This document shows, in pieces, positions 34,697 through 42,847 of a stretch of 64,000 nucleotides of DNA (its first letter is position 1; each line of letters begins with the position of its first letter). Origin of the DNA: Lentzea alba (GTDB lineage Bacteria; Actinomycetota; Actinomycetes; Mycobacteriales; Pseudonocardiaceae); NCBI RefSeq assembly GCF_011067745.1, contig NZ_JAAMPJ010000013.1, positions 62,001 to 126,000 of the forward strand. The letters run 5' to 3'. The notes below the pieces were generated by a model. The model made no database searches. It had not been told where the DNA came from and saw only the letters and a list, made by a program, of their open reading frames with translations. Both the position numbers and the translations under genes were made by a program.

Positions 34697-34811
34697 GCGC
34701 GATCGAGCCGGACAGCAGCAGACCCGCGGCGACCAGCAGGGCGTGCGGCGTGAGCAGGCCGGTGATCGCCAGTGCCAGCGCGATGACGTGGATTGGCCAT
34801 TGGCGTTCCAT
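34674..34811 (-). CDS. Small hydrophobic protein, 45 aa
   Basis: ATG 34811 to TGA 34674. It reads MERQWPIHVIALALAITG, a hydrophobic LLVAAGLLLSGSIAL stretch, then a polar RQPVER tail: one or two short membrane segments. An in-frame stop lies five codons before the ATG, so the frame is compact. Its 3' end overlaps hxlR by 23 bp on the opposite strand. The ribosome-binding site is weak, and existence is inferred from the clean hydrophobic pattern. Confidence 0.45.
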   Translation of the reverse strand: MERQWPIHVIALALAITGLLTPHALLVAAGLLLSGSIALRQPVER

Positions 34812-34818
34812 GCGTCCA

Positions 34819-34935
34819 ACGATCCGTCAGTGACGCACGCCTGACGATCCGTCGTCCCACTCAACGTGAGTGTTGCCACCCCTCAACCCCTGACCAGCGC
34901 GCCCCGCCCGGCCGGCCGAACATGGGTGTTGCCAC
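34819..34935 (+). promoter_or_regulatory. Direct repeats upstream of the two-component operon
   Basis: ACGATCCGTC occurs at 34819-34828 and 34844-34853 (25-bp period), and GTGTTGCCAC at 34870-34879 and 34926-34935. They are candidate binding sites for the response regulator encoded downstream. Confidence 0.3.
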
Positions 34936-35008
34936 GGATGGACACGTGGCGCCCTCGCCCGTCAGCCTCGCAGGCGTGGCGGGAAGTGATCACGGAGAGG
35001 CGGCGCGC

Positions 35009-35941
35009 GTGTCGTTGTTCGGGCGGATCTTCCTGCTCAACGCCCTGGTGCTGGTGGCAGCGGCCGCCCTGCTGGTGTTCGGTCCGGTGACCGTGTCGAC
35101 CCCGGCGCTGCTGGGGGAGGTACTGGTGCTCGCGGCCGGGCTGGTCGTGATGCTGATCGCGAACGCCGTGCTGATCCGCGTGGGGCTCGCGCCGCTGGGG
35201 CGGCTCACCCGCGCGATGACGACCATCGACCTGCTCAAGCCGGGGCCGCGGCTGACCGCGAAGGGGCACGGGGAGATCGCCGAGCTGATCACCACGTTCA
35301 ACAGCATGATCGACCGCCTGGAGGCCGAGCGCGGCTACAGCGCGGCGCGGGCCCTGTCGGCGCAGGAGGCCGAACGGCGGCGGGTGGCGCAGGAACTGCA
35401 CGACGAGGTCGGGCAGTCGTTGACGGCGGTGCTGCTGGGGCTCAAGCGGGTCGCGGACCAGTCGTCCGGGCCGATGCGTGAGGAACTGGTGCAGGCGCAG
35501 GAGACCACGCGCAGCACGTTGGACGAGATCCGCCGGATCGCGCGCCGGTTGCGGCCGGGTGTGCTCGAGGAACTGGGACTGGTCAGCGCTCTCAAAGCTT
35601 TGACGACCGAGATCTCGGCCGGCCTGACGGTTCAGCAGTCGTTCGACAAGCACCTGCCGTCGCTCGACGCCGAGACCGAACTGGTCGTCTACCGCGTCGC
35701 CCAGGAAGGTCTCACCAACACCGTCCGGCACGCGGCCGCGGACCGCGTCCACCTCAGCCTGCGGGCTCGGCCGTCCGGAGTGGAGCTGCGACTTCGTGAC
35801 AACGGCCGGGGGCTCGGGGACAACGCCGAGGGCGCGGGGATCAGGGGCATGCGGGAGCGCGCGCTGCTGGTCGGCGCCGAGCTGAAGGTCGGCCCGGCTC
35901 CGGGTGGCGGCACCGAGGTCCGGTTGGTCGTGAGCGCATGA
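35009..35941 (+). CDS. Sensor histidine kinase (NarL-type, HisKA_3)
   Basis: 310 residues from a GTG at 35009 with GGAGAGG 8 nt upstream. Two membrane helices (LFGRIFLLNALVLVAAAALL and LVLAAGLVVMLIANAVLI) are separated by only a few residues, so there is almost no external sensor domain. A HAMP segment (APLGRLTRAM) follows. The HisKA_3 H-box QELHDEVGQSLTAVLLG carries the phospho-accepting His, and the HATPase has NGRGLGDNAEGAGIRGM. A membrane-intrinsic stimulus such as envelope, pH or ion stress is likely. It overlaps its regulator by 4 nt. Confidence 0.92.
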   Translation: MSLFGRIFLLNALVLVAAAALLVFGPVTVSTPALLGEVLVLAAGLVVMLIANAVLIRVGLAPLGRLTRAMTTIDLLKPGPRLTAKGHGEIAELITTFNSMIDRLEAERGYSAARALSAQEAERRRVAQELHDEVGQSLTAVLLGLKRVADQSSGPMREELVQAQETTRSTLDEIRRIARRLRPGVLEELGLVSALKALTTEISAGLTVQQSFDKHLPSLDAETELVVYRVAQEGLTNTVRHAAADRVHLSLRARPSGVELRLRDNGRGLGDNAEGAGIRGMRERALLVGAELKVGPAPGGGTEVRLVVSA

Positions 35942-36585
35942 CCGTGCGGATCCTGCTGGCCGACGACCACGCGCTGGTTCGCCGTGGCGTGCGGCTGATC
36001 CTCGACAACGAGCCGGACCTCACCGTCGTCGCGGAGGCCGGCGACGGTACCGAGGCGATCAACCTCGCCAGGAGCGAACAACCCGACCTGGCCATCCTCG
36101 ACATCGCGATGCCGCGGCTGACCGGGTTGCAGGCCGCGCGCGAGCTGTCGCGGCTGCTGCCCGACCTGCGGATCCTGATCCTCACGATGTACGACAACGA
36201 GCAGTACTTCTTCGAGGCGTTGAAGTCCGGCGCTTCGGGGTACGTGCTCAAGTCCGTCGCCGACCGCGATCTCGTCGAGGCGTGCCGGGCGGCGATGCGC
36301 GGCGAGCCGTTCCTCTACCCCGGCGCGGTGAACTCGCTGATCCGCGACTACCTGAGCCGGGCGCGGGCGGGCGCCGGCATTCCGTCCCGCGCGATCACCG
36401 ACCGCGAGGAGGAGATCCTCAAGCTGGTCGCGGAGGGCCACTCCTCCAAGGAGATCGCGGACCTGCTCGTGATCAGCGTCAAGACCGTCGAGCGGCACCG
36501 AGCCAACCTGCTGCAGAAACTCGGGCTCAAGGACCGCCTCGAACTCACCCGGTACGCGATCCGCGCCGGGCTCATCGAACCCTAG
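35938..36585 (+). CDS. LuxR/NarL-family response regulator
   Basis: 215 residues. Receiver residues: acidic pair in LLADDHAL, phospho-acceptor Asp in LAILDIAMP, Thr in ILTMYDN, Lys in VLKSVADRD. The C-terminal LuxR HTH is ITDREEEILKLVAEGHSSKE followed by VKTVERHRANLLQKL. Partner of the upstream kinase (ATGA overlap). The KhtT-like gene follows 9 nt after its stop, so the regulator is co-transcribed with the antiporter it presumably controls. Confidence 0.95.
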   Translation: MTVRILLADDHALVRRGVRLILDNEPDLTVVAEAGDGTEAINLARSEQPDLAILDIAMPRLTGLQAARELSRLLPDLRILILTMYDNEQYFFEALKSGASGYVLKSVADRDLVEACRAAMRGEPFLYPGAVNSLIRDYLSRARAGAGIPSRAITDREEEILKLVAEGHSSKEIADLLVISVKTVERHRANLLQKLGLKDRLELTRYAIRAGLIEP

Positions 36586-36594
36586 GAACCTCGC

Positions 36595-37068
36595 GTGAAC
36601 GTCGAAGTGACGCCCCTGCCCGGCATAGGGGTCAGGCAGGACTTCTCCATCCGCTCCGGCCGCCGGATCGGCGTGATCTCCTACCGCGACGGGAAGTTCG
36701 AGCTCATCCTGTCCAAACAGGACGACCCGGACGCCACGGCCGCGTCGATCCCGCTCGGCCCGGAGGAAGCCGGGACGCTGGCCGGGCTGCTCGGCGCCCC
36801 GCAGCTGGTGACGCAACTCGCCAGGCAGCACCGCGACATCACCGGGATCACGACCCGCCAGCTGCCGGTCACCGCGTTCGCGAGCCGCACGCTCGGCGAC
36901 ACCGCGCTGCGCACCCGCACCGGCGCGTCCATCGTCGCGGTCGTGCGTGCGGGCAACGCGCATCCGTCGCCTGGTCCCGACTTCGTGTTCGAGAATGGCG
37001 ACCTCGCGGTCGTCGTCGGCACCGCGGACGGACTCGATGCCGCCGCGGACATCCTGACGGGCGGCTGA
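36595..37068 (+). CDS. Cation:proton antiporter regulatory subunit (TrkA-C/RCK_C, KhtT-like)
   Basis: 157 residues. The N-terminal part (VEVTPLPGIGVRQDFSIRSG) matches KhtT-like regulatory subunits. The C-terminal ~75 residues form an RCK_C/TrkA-C domain (LGDTALRTRTGASIVAVVRAGN, FENGDLAVVVGT). Such subunits gate a partner CPA2 antiporter in response to pH or nucleotide ligands; the partner gene begins 5 nt downstream. There is no membrane segment. Confidence 0.88.
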   Translation: MNVEVTPLPGIGVRQDFSIRSGRRIGVISYRDGKFELILSKQDDPDATAASIPLGPEEAGTLAGLLGAPQLVTQLARQHRDITGITTRQLPVTAFASRTLGDTALRTRTGASIVAVVRAGNAHPSPGPDFVFENGDLAVVVGTADGLDAAADILTGG

Positions 37069-37073
37069 GGCAC

Positions 37074-38249
37074 GTGCACGACACCACGATCGCGCTGATC
37101 CAACTGGGTGCGGTCTTCTTCGGACTGGGCCTGCTCGGCCGCCTCGCCTGGAGATTCGGCATCTCGCCCATCCCGCTCTACCTCGTCGGCGGCCTCGCGT
37201 TCGGCTCCGGCGGGCTCATCCCGCTGCACGGCATCGAGGAGTTCGCCCACCTCGCCAGCGAGATCGGCGTGGTGCTGCTGCTGTTGTTGCTGGGCCTCGA
37301 ATACTCGGCGTCCGAGCTCACCACGGGGTTGAAGAAGTCGTGGATGGCCGGCGTGCTCGACATCGTGCTCAACGCCGCCCCTGGCGCGATCGTCGCGTTG
37401 TTGCTCGGCTGGGGTCCGGTCGGCGCTTTGGCGATGGCCGGCGTCACCTACATCTCGTCGTCCGGGATCATCGCGAAGGTTCTCGGCGACCTGGGACGGC
37501 TGGGCAACCGCGAGACGCCGGTGATCCTCTCGGTGCTGGTGTTCGAAGACCTAGCGATGGCCGTGTACCTGCCGGTGCTGACGGCGGTGCTCGCGGGTGT
37601 CAGCTTCCTCGGCGGGCTCACGTCCGTCGGCATCTCGTTGCTCGCGATCACCGTGGTCCTGGTGGTGGCGTTGAAGTACGGACGGGTCATCTCGGCTGTG
37701 GTGGACAGTCCCGACCACGAGGTGTTCCTGCTGAAGTTGCTGGGTTCCGCGCTGCTCGTCGCCGGCATCGCCTCGGAGCTGCAGGTGTCCGCCGCCGTCG
37801 GCGCGTTCCTGCTGGGCATCGCGATCTCCGGTTCCACCGCCGAGAACGCCACCCGGCTGCTGGAGCCGTTGCGCGACCTGTTCGCGGCGATGTTCTTCGT
37901 GGTCTTCGGCCTCAACACCGACCCGCGCACGATCCCGCCGGTGCTGTTGATGGCGGTGATGCTGGCCCTGGTCACGACGCTGACGAAGGTGGCGACCGGC
38001 TGGTGGGCCGCGCGCCGGCAGGGCATCGGGCCGATGGGCCGCGCTCGTACCGGCGCCGCGCTGGTCGCGCGGGGCGAGTTCTCCATCGTGATCGCCGGGC
38101 TCGCGGTCGCGTCCGGTCATGTGAGCCAGCAACTGGCCGCCTTGGCGACGGCGTACGTGTTGCTGATGGCGATCATCGGCCCGATCGCCGCGCGGTACGT
38201 CGAACCGGTCGGCGAGTTCTTCCTGCGCAGGCGGGCAGCGGCGCGGTGA
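37074..38249 (+). CDS. CPA2-family cation:proton antiporter (KhtU/Kef-like)
   Basis: 391 residues from a GTG at 37074, about 12 membrane helices. LLLLLGLEYSASEL and SVLVFEDLAMAVYLPVL carry the conserved EDL(A) acidic pair of K+/H+ antiporters, and AVGAFLLGIAISGST and ARGEFSIVIAGLAVASG are the later Kef/CPA2 motifs. It has no C-terminal RCK_N, consistent with regulation by the separate subunit upstream. It overlaps the next small gene by 4 nt. Confidence 0.93.
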   Translation: MHDTTIALIQLGAVFFGLGLLGRLAWRFGISPIPLYLVGGLAFGSGGLIPLHGIEEFAHLASEIGVVLLLLLLGLEYSASELTTGLKKSWMAGVLDIVLNAAPGAIVALLLGWGPVGALAMAGVTYISSSGIIAKVLGDLGRLGNRETPVILSVLVFEDLAMAVYLPVLTAVLAGVSFLGGLTSVGISLLAITVVLVVALKYGRVISAVVDSPDHEVFLLKLLGSALLVAGIASELQVSAAVGAFLLGIAISGSTAENATRLLEPLRDLFAAMFFVVFGLNTDPRTIPPVLLMAVMLALVTTLTKVATGWWAARRQGIGPMGRARTGAALVARGEFSIVIAGLAVASGHVSQQLAALATAYVLLMAIIGPIAARYVEPVGEFFLRRRAAAR

Positions 38250-38548
38250 GGTGGCCGGCGCTGCTGCTGGCCCTGCTGCTGGCGTTCGTCGGCACGAGCA
38301 CCCGGCACGACGCGGCCGACCAGCAGGGATCGGGGCTCAACGCACCGGTCTCCGTCGTGCACGTGGCCTCGACCGCGTCGCCGGACGCCTGTTGGGCACT
38401 GCTTTCCGCTTGCGGAGGTCCGCGCCCGCCACAGGTTCAGACGGCCTCCTGGGTGCGCGGTGCTGTTCACGCCGACGCGACTTCTTCAGCTCAGTGGTCG
38501 AGCCGGGCGCCGCCTTCGTGGCGGGCTCCCGACTCCGTGTACCCCTGA
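38246..38548 (+). CDS. Small secreted or lipid-facing hypothetical protein, 100 aa
   Basis: A GTG at 38246 overlaps the antiporter stop (GTGA), supporting real translation. An N-terminal hydrophobic stretch (PALLLALLLAFVGTSTR) looks like a signal peptide. The remainder is low-complexity and Ser/Ala/Pro-rich with two Cys (ACWALLSACGG). I recognise no family. As part of the antiporter operon it may be an accessory or quality-control peptide, but nothing in its sequence says so. Confidence 0.55.
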   Translation: MRWPALLLALLLAFVGTSTRHDAADQQGSGLNAPVSVVHVASTASPDACWALLSACGGPRPPQVQTASWVRGAVHADATSSAQWSSRAPPSWRAPDSVYP

Positions 38549-38563
38549 CCTGAGGACTTGAGA

Positions 38564-38728
38564 ATGTCGATTGTCGTAATGGTGTTGCTGGCCGCGTCCG
38601 TCATCACCGGTGTCGGTGCGATCGGCGCGATGGTGCTGAAGAAGGAACCGTTCTACGGCGTGGTCGGACTCGTCACCATCTGCGTGCCGAGCTCGTTGCT
38701 GGCCTTCGCCTACATCGCCGTCGCCTGA
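38564..38728 (+). CDS. Small two-helix membrane protein, 54 aa
   Basis: ATG 38564, with GAGGA about 8 nt upstream. Two hydrophobic helices (VVMVLLAASVITGVGAIGAMV and VVGLVTICVPSSLLAFAYIAV) are separated by the polar turn LKKEPFYG. It is the last gene of the two-component/antiporter operon and overlaps the convergent AccDA gene end by 19 bp. Its size and position suggest a small antiporter subunit or regulator (inference). Confidence 0.6.
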   Translation: MSIVVMVLLAASVITGVGAIGAMVLKKEPFYGVVGLVTICVPSSLLAFAYIAVA

Positions 38729-40041
38729 CCGGCCTGGTCGAGCTCGGCGATGCCTCGTGCGATGCCGAGCTCGACCAGGTCCTGCGGCCGCAACCGCAGC
38801 TGGTCCGCCGTCTCCTTCGTCCGCGCCTGCTCACGCTTCAGGATCGCCGCCGCCAGCTCGGGCGAGATCACCGCGAAGTAGCTGTCCGGCGTCACCCACA
38901 TCCGATCCGGCGCGGCGAACGCCAGTGCGCCACCGGACCCGCCCTCCCCGATCAGCAGGGTCGTGATCGGCACCCGTGCGGCGGCGATCGCGGTGAACAT
39001 GTCCGCGATGGCCGCCCCGGCACCCGCCTTCTCGGCGGTCGCGTCGTTGGCCGCGCCCGGTGTGTCCACCAGCGTCAGCACCGGAATGCCGAGCCGGTCC
39101 GCGAGGGTCACGAGGCGCGCCGCCGTGCGGAACCCGGCGGGTCGCGTGGCCGTGCCGCACTGTGCGGCATAGGCGATCGTCACGCCGTCACGGTGCCCGA
39201 ACCCGCACAACACCCCGGGATCGACGCCGCCCGCGCGGTCCCCGTTGATCGGTTCGTGCCAGTCGAAGCAGGCGGCGAGGTAGTCCCTCGCGCGCGGACG
39301 GCTCGGCGCACGGGCGCGCAACACCGCGTCCCAACCGGTCTCCGGCAGTGTCGACGCGCCCATCGCTTTCGGCACGGGCGCTTCAGCCGCCGGTGTGGTC
39401 AGCAGCTTCAGCCACCGTTCCAACCGGTCGCGCAACTCGTCCGGTGGCACCAGCTGGTCGACCAGGCCGGCCGCGAACTGGTGCGTGACCGAGTAACCGG
39501 GCGGCCGCACCCGTGACCCGGCGAACCCGACCTGGGCGCCACTGAGCCCCAGCACGACGTCCGCGCCCGCGCCGAGCGTGGCCCAGCCGCCGCCGGTCGT
39601 GGGGTCGCGCAGCACCGCGACGTGAGGCAGGCCGGCCTCGCGGGTCAGCGCGATCTGTCCCGCGATGCGTTGCAGCTGCAGGAGAGCGAGGGTGCCCTCC
39701 TGCATGCGGCTGCCGCCGGTCGCGATCAGGGACACCACCGGCACGCGCCGCTCGCGGGCATGGGTGAACGCCTGCTCGATGCGGGCGCCGGTGCGGGTTC
39801 CCAGGGAACCGCCCAGGAAACCGAACTCGAACGCCACGACCACCGCCGTGACGCCGCCGATGTCCGCGACGCCGCAGACGACCGACTCGCGCTCGCCGGT
39901 GCGTTCGGTCGCTTGTGCCACGGCGAGGTCGTATCCGGGCCACCCGAGAGGATCGGACGGCCCGAGATCGTCCGGTAGCTCCACGAACCCCGACGCCACC
40001 AGCTCGATCACCGCGCGGGCCGGCTCACGTCCCGAGGGCAC
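38710..40041 (-). CDS. Acetyl-CoA carboxylase-type carboxyltransferase, AccD-AccA fusion
   Basis: 443 residues from a GTG at 40041 overlapping matB by 17 nt. The N-terminal half is AccD-like (TGGSRMQEGTLALLQLQRIA, RDPTTGGGWATLGAGADVV) but lacks the N-terminal zinc ribbon. The C-terminal half is AccA-like (TLVDTPGA, IGEGGSGGALAF, ISPELAAAILKRE). Both crotonase-fold halves of a carboxyltransferase are thus fused. No biotin carboxylase or BCCP is adjacent. In this malonate operon it could move the carboxyl of malonyl-CoA to biotin, taking the place of MatA decarboxylase. That role is inference. Confidence 0.87.
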   Translation of the reverse strand: MPSGREPARAVIELVASGFVELPDDLGPSDPLGWPGYDLAVAQATERTGERESVVCGVADIGGVTAVVVAFEFGFLGGSLGTRTGARIEQAFTHARERRVPVVSLIATGGSRMQEGTLALLQLQRIAGQIALTREAGLPHVAVLRDPTTGGGWATLGAGADVVLGLSGAQVGFAGSRVRPPGYSVTHQFAAGLVDQLVPPDELRDRLERWLKLLTTPAAEAPVPKAMGASTLPETGWDAVLRARAPSRPRARDYLAACFDWHEPINGDRAGGVDPGVLCGFGHRDGVTIAYAAQCGTATRPAGFRTAARLVTLADRLGIPVLTLVDTPGAANDATAEKAGAGAAIADMFTAIAAARVPITTLLIGEGGSGGALAFAAPDRMWVTPDSYFAVISPELAAAILKREQARTKETADQLRLRPQDLVELGIARGIAELDQAGQATAM

Positions 40042-41428
40042 GTTTCATCACCTTGCCCATGTCGTTGCGCGGCAGCGACTCCACGAACCGCACCACCCGA
40101 GGCCGCTTGTGCGGGGTGAGCAGCCGGGCGACGTGGTCGACCAGTTCCTGAGCGGGCACCTCACGCGCCGGCACCACCCAGGCGATGATCCGTTCGCCCA
40201 GGTCGTCGTCAGGCTCGCCGGTCACCGCGACCTCGGCCACGGCCGGGTGCTCCAGCAGGGCGTTCTCGATCTCGCCGGCGCCGATCTTGTAGCCGCCGCT
40301 CTTGATGATGTCCGTCGCCTTGCGCCCGACGATGCGGTAGTAGCCGTCCGGGTCGCGGGTGCCGACGTCGCCGGTGCGGAACCAGCCGTCCGCGAACGCC
40401 TCCGCGGTGGCGTCGGGGCGGTTCAGGTACTCGGTGAACAGGTTCGGGCCGCGCACCTGGATCTCGCCGACCGCACCGGGTTCGTCCAGCACGCCGCCGT
40501 GGTCGTCGACCAGTCGTACCTCGACGCCGGGCAACGGCACACCGACCGCGCCGGGCCGGCGTTCGGCGTCCGCGCGCACGCTGGTGTTCATCAGGGTCTC
40601 GGTCATGCCGTACCGCTCGACCACGCGCTGCCCGGTGGCCGCGGCGATCCGTTCGTGGTCGCGCACGGGCAACGCCGCCGAACCCGACACGAGCAGCCGA
40701 GCCTTGCCCAGAGCCGCGCTGAGACCGGTGTTCGAGCCGACCTCCTCCGCGATGCGGTGGTACATCGTCGGCACGCCGAACATCATCGTGGCGTCACCGT
40801 CCAGGGCACGCGCGAGTTCAGTGGTCGAGAACTTGCCCAGGTGCCACAGGGTTCCGCCGCGTCGCAACGGGCCGAGCACGCCGAGGATCAGCCCGTGGAC
40901 GTGGAACAACGGCAACGCGTGCACCAGCACGTCGTCGGAGGTCCACTGCCAGGCCTCCGCCACCGCGTCCAAAGTGGACACCAGGGCCCGGCGCGGCAGC
41001 ACGACTCCCTTGGGCGAACCGGTGGTGCCCGAGGTGTAGACGATCAGCGCGGGAGCCTCGTCGTCAGGCCCGACGAACGGTTCGAACGTGCCACCGTCGA
41101 GCGTGACATCCCGTCGGGGCACCGAGTCCAGACCCGTGGGCAGAGAAGCACCGGGAGCCGCGAGCACCTGAGCCGGCGCGCTGTCCGCCACGATGTGCGC
41201 GAGTTCGCGTTCGCCGACCTTGGGGTTGAGCGGGACGGCGGGCACCCCGGCCAGCAGCGCGGCGACCACGGCGACGCACGTCTCGATGGTCGGTGTCGCC
41301 CAGATCGCGACCCTGGGCAGCCCGGACAGTTGCCCCGCCAGGGCTCCCGCACAGGAGCCGAGCTCGGCGTGGGTCAGCACGCGGTCGCCGAAGCGGAGTG
41401 CGACGCGGTCGGAGGACAGAGCGAACAT
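40025..41428 (-). CDS. matB: Malonyl-CoA synthetase (acyl-CoA synthetase family)
   Basis: 467 residues, short for an ANL-family ligase, as MatB enzymes are. ATP-site P-loop YTSGTTGSPKG, ERYGMTETLM (A5), WFRTGDVG (A7), GRKATDIIKSGGYKIGAGE (A8) and the catalytic Lys in LPRNDMGKVMKR (A10) are present. The substrate pocket segment PLFHVHGLILGVLGPLRRGG is the MatB form. It makes malonyl-CoA from malonate, ATP and CoA. It lies 3 nt downstream of the MatC-like transporter. Confidence 0.88.
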   Translation of the reverse strand: MFALSSDRVALRFGDRVLTHAELGSCAGALAGQLSGLPRVAIWATPTIETCVAVVAALLAGVPAVPLNPKVGERELAHIVADSAPAQVLAAPGASLPTGLDSVPRRDVTLDGGTFEPFVGPDDEAPALIVYTSGTTGSPKGVVLPRRALVSTLDAVAEAWQWTSDDVLVHALPLFHVHGLILGVLGPLRRGGTLWHLGKFSTTELARALDGDATMMFGVPTMYHRIAEEVGSNTGLSAALGKARLLVSGSAALPVRDHERIAAATGQRVVERYGMTETLMNTSVRADAERRPGAVGVPLPGVEVRLVDDHGGVLDEPGAVGEIQVRGPNLFTEYLNRPDATAEAFADGWFRTGDVGTRDPDGYYRIVGRKATDIIKSGGYKIGAGEIENALLEHPAVAEVAVTGEPDDDLGERIIAWVVPAREVPAQELVDHVARLLTPHKRPRVVRFVESLPRNDMGKVMKRALGT

Positions 41429-41431
41429 GAG

Positions 41432-42712
41432 TCACCAGATTCCGGGGACGACGAGGGCGAGCCAGACCAGCGGCGGCGCTGCCGCGACCATGATCCCGCC
41501 GTAGACCATGAGCTGCTTGAAGAACTTGTCGCGGTCGACGTCCTGCGCACCGGCCAGCACCAGCGCGCCGTTGGTGGAGAACGGACTCACGTCGACCACG
41601 GTCGCCGACACCGCGAGGGCCGCGATCAGCCCGACCGCGCTGACGTCACCGCGCAACAGGAACGGCACGGCGAGCGGGATGAGCGCGCCCATGATGCCGA
41701 CCGACGAGGCGAACGCGGACACGATCGCGCCGATGTAGCAGATCAGCAGCGCGGCGAGCAGCGGCGCGCCGACGCCCGCGACCGAGTCGCCCGCCCACTT
41801 GATCGTGCCCATCGTCTGCAGCACGGCGACGTAGGTGAGGATGCCGCAGATCAGCAGCACGGTCGGCCAGGTGATCTGGGTGATCGCCTGCTTGCTCGTC
41901 TCCGGCCACACCACGCTCAGCAGCACCGCCACGGTGATCGCGGCGAGGCCGACGTCGAGGTCGAACACCAGCGCGGCCACCACCAACGCGACCAGACCGA
42001 CCAGCGTGGCGATGCGCGGCGCCGTCAGCGTGACCCGTTCCGATGCGGCTTCTTCCTCGGCTGCGTCGCCACCGCCGCCCGAGTGCACCAGGACCTGGAC
42101 CGGCTGCTGTGCCAGCTTCATCCCGCCCAGCACCACGAACACCACGGCGGCGATCAGCAGGTTCACCACCAGACTGGCCAGGAACAGCACGATCTCGTTG
42201 CCCGGCAAGCCTTCCTTGGCCACGATGCCGTTGACGATCGTGCCGTAGATGCTGATGGGGGAGAACCCGCCCGCCTGCGCGCCGTGCACGACCATCACGC
42301 CCATCAGCAGCGGGCTGATCCTGTACTTGGCGGCGAACCCCATCGCGATCGGCGCCACGATGGCGACCGCGGCCGGGCTCACCGCACCGATCGCCGTCAG
42401 CACACCGGTGATCGCGAACATCACCCACGGCATCAACGCGATCCGCCCGCCCACCAGCCGGATCGCCATGTGCACCAACCAGTCCGTGGTGCCGTTGGCG
42501 CGCGCGATGGCGAACAGGAACGTCACGCCGACCAGCACGACGAACAACGAGCCGGGGAAGCCTTTGAAGATGTCGTCGGTCTTCATGTCCGCGACCAGCG
42601 TGCCGACCCCGAAGGCCGCGGCGAACGCGAGCGCACCCATGTTGATCGACCTGGTCGTGGCGATCACGAACACCACGACCAGCACGAGTATCGAGATCAG
42701 TTCGGCGGACAT
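41432..42712 (-). CDS. matC: Malonate/dicarboxylate transporter, MatC-type
   Basis: 426 residues from ATG 42712 with GGGAG upstream, about 12 membrane helices. The N-terminal half matches the dicarboxylate carrier MatC domain (ISILVLVVVFVIATTRSINM, GALAFAAAFGVGTLVADM), and the second half contains PLLAALLICYIGAIVSAFAS and the SPFSTNGALVLAGA substrate-binding clamp of the DASS/SLC13-like fold. First gene of the operon; a MatR operator lies 42-64 bp upstream of its ATG. Confidence 0.85.
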   Translation of the reverse strand: MSAELISILVLVVVFVIATTRSINMGALAFAAAFGVGTLVADMKTDDIFKGFPGSLFVVLVGVTFLFAIARANGTTDWLVHMAIRLVGGRIALMPWVMFAITGVLTAIGAVSPAAVAIVAPIAMGFAAKYRISPLLMGVMVVHGAQAGGFSPISIYGTIVNGIVAKEGLPGNEIVLFLASLVVNLLIAAVVFVVLGGMKLAQQPVQVLVHSGGGGDAAEEEAASERVTLTAPRIATLVGLVALVVAALVFDLDVGLAAITVAVLLSVVWPETSKQAITQITWPTVLLICGILTYVAVLQTMGTIKWAGDSVAGVGAPLLAALLICYIGAIVSAFASSVGIMGALIPLAVPFLLRGDVSAVGLIAALAVSATVVDVSPFSTNGALVLAGAQDVDRDKFFKQLMVYGGIMVAAAPPLVWLALVVPGIW

Positions 42713-42753
42713 CAGGGGCTCCCGTCGTTGGGGCTGTCCTAGAGGCTGACACA

Positions 42754-42828
42754 GTGGCCAAGTGGCTGAGCCACTTTCCGCCCTCTGTCCACCAGCTGTC
42801 AATAGGTGGCCTAGTGGCTGAGCCACTT
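42754..42828. promoter_or_regulatory. Twin palindromic operators for the MatR-type regulator
   Basis: A 23-bp unit, GTGGCC-W followed by AGTGGCTGAGCCACTT, occurs twice, at 42754-42776 and 42806-42828, exactly 52 bp apart. Each contains the perfect palindrome AGTGGCTGAGCCACT. One copy faces matC. The other ends 7 bp before the matR -10 TATCCT (42836-42841), which is 6 nt from the matR ATG (leaderless). This accounts for joint control of both transcripts. Confidence 0.8.
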
Positions 42829-42847
42829 GACCGGTTATCCTGGGCAG

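Noticed and set aside
38710..41428. Biotin-type malonate decarboxylase (MdcD/MdcE) locus
   Set aside because: The carboxyltransferase motifs (RMQEG and TPGA/IGEGGSGGA) are AccD/AccA-like, and no MdcA, MdcC or phosphoribosyl-dephospho-CoA transferase genes occur.
39665..42742. A 1025-codon plus-strand open frame
   Set aside because: Antisense to accDA, matB and matC. The low-complexity Asp/Arg/His composition and the intact minus-strand motifs show it is not coding.
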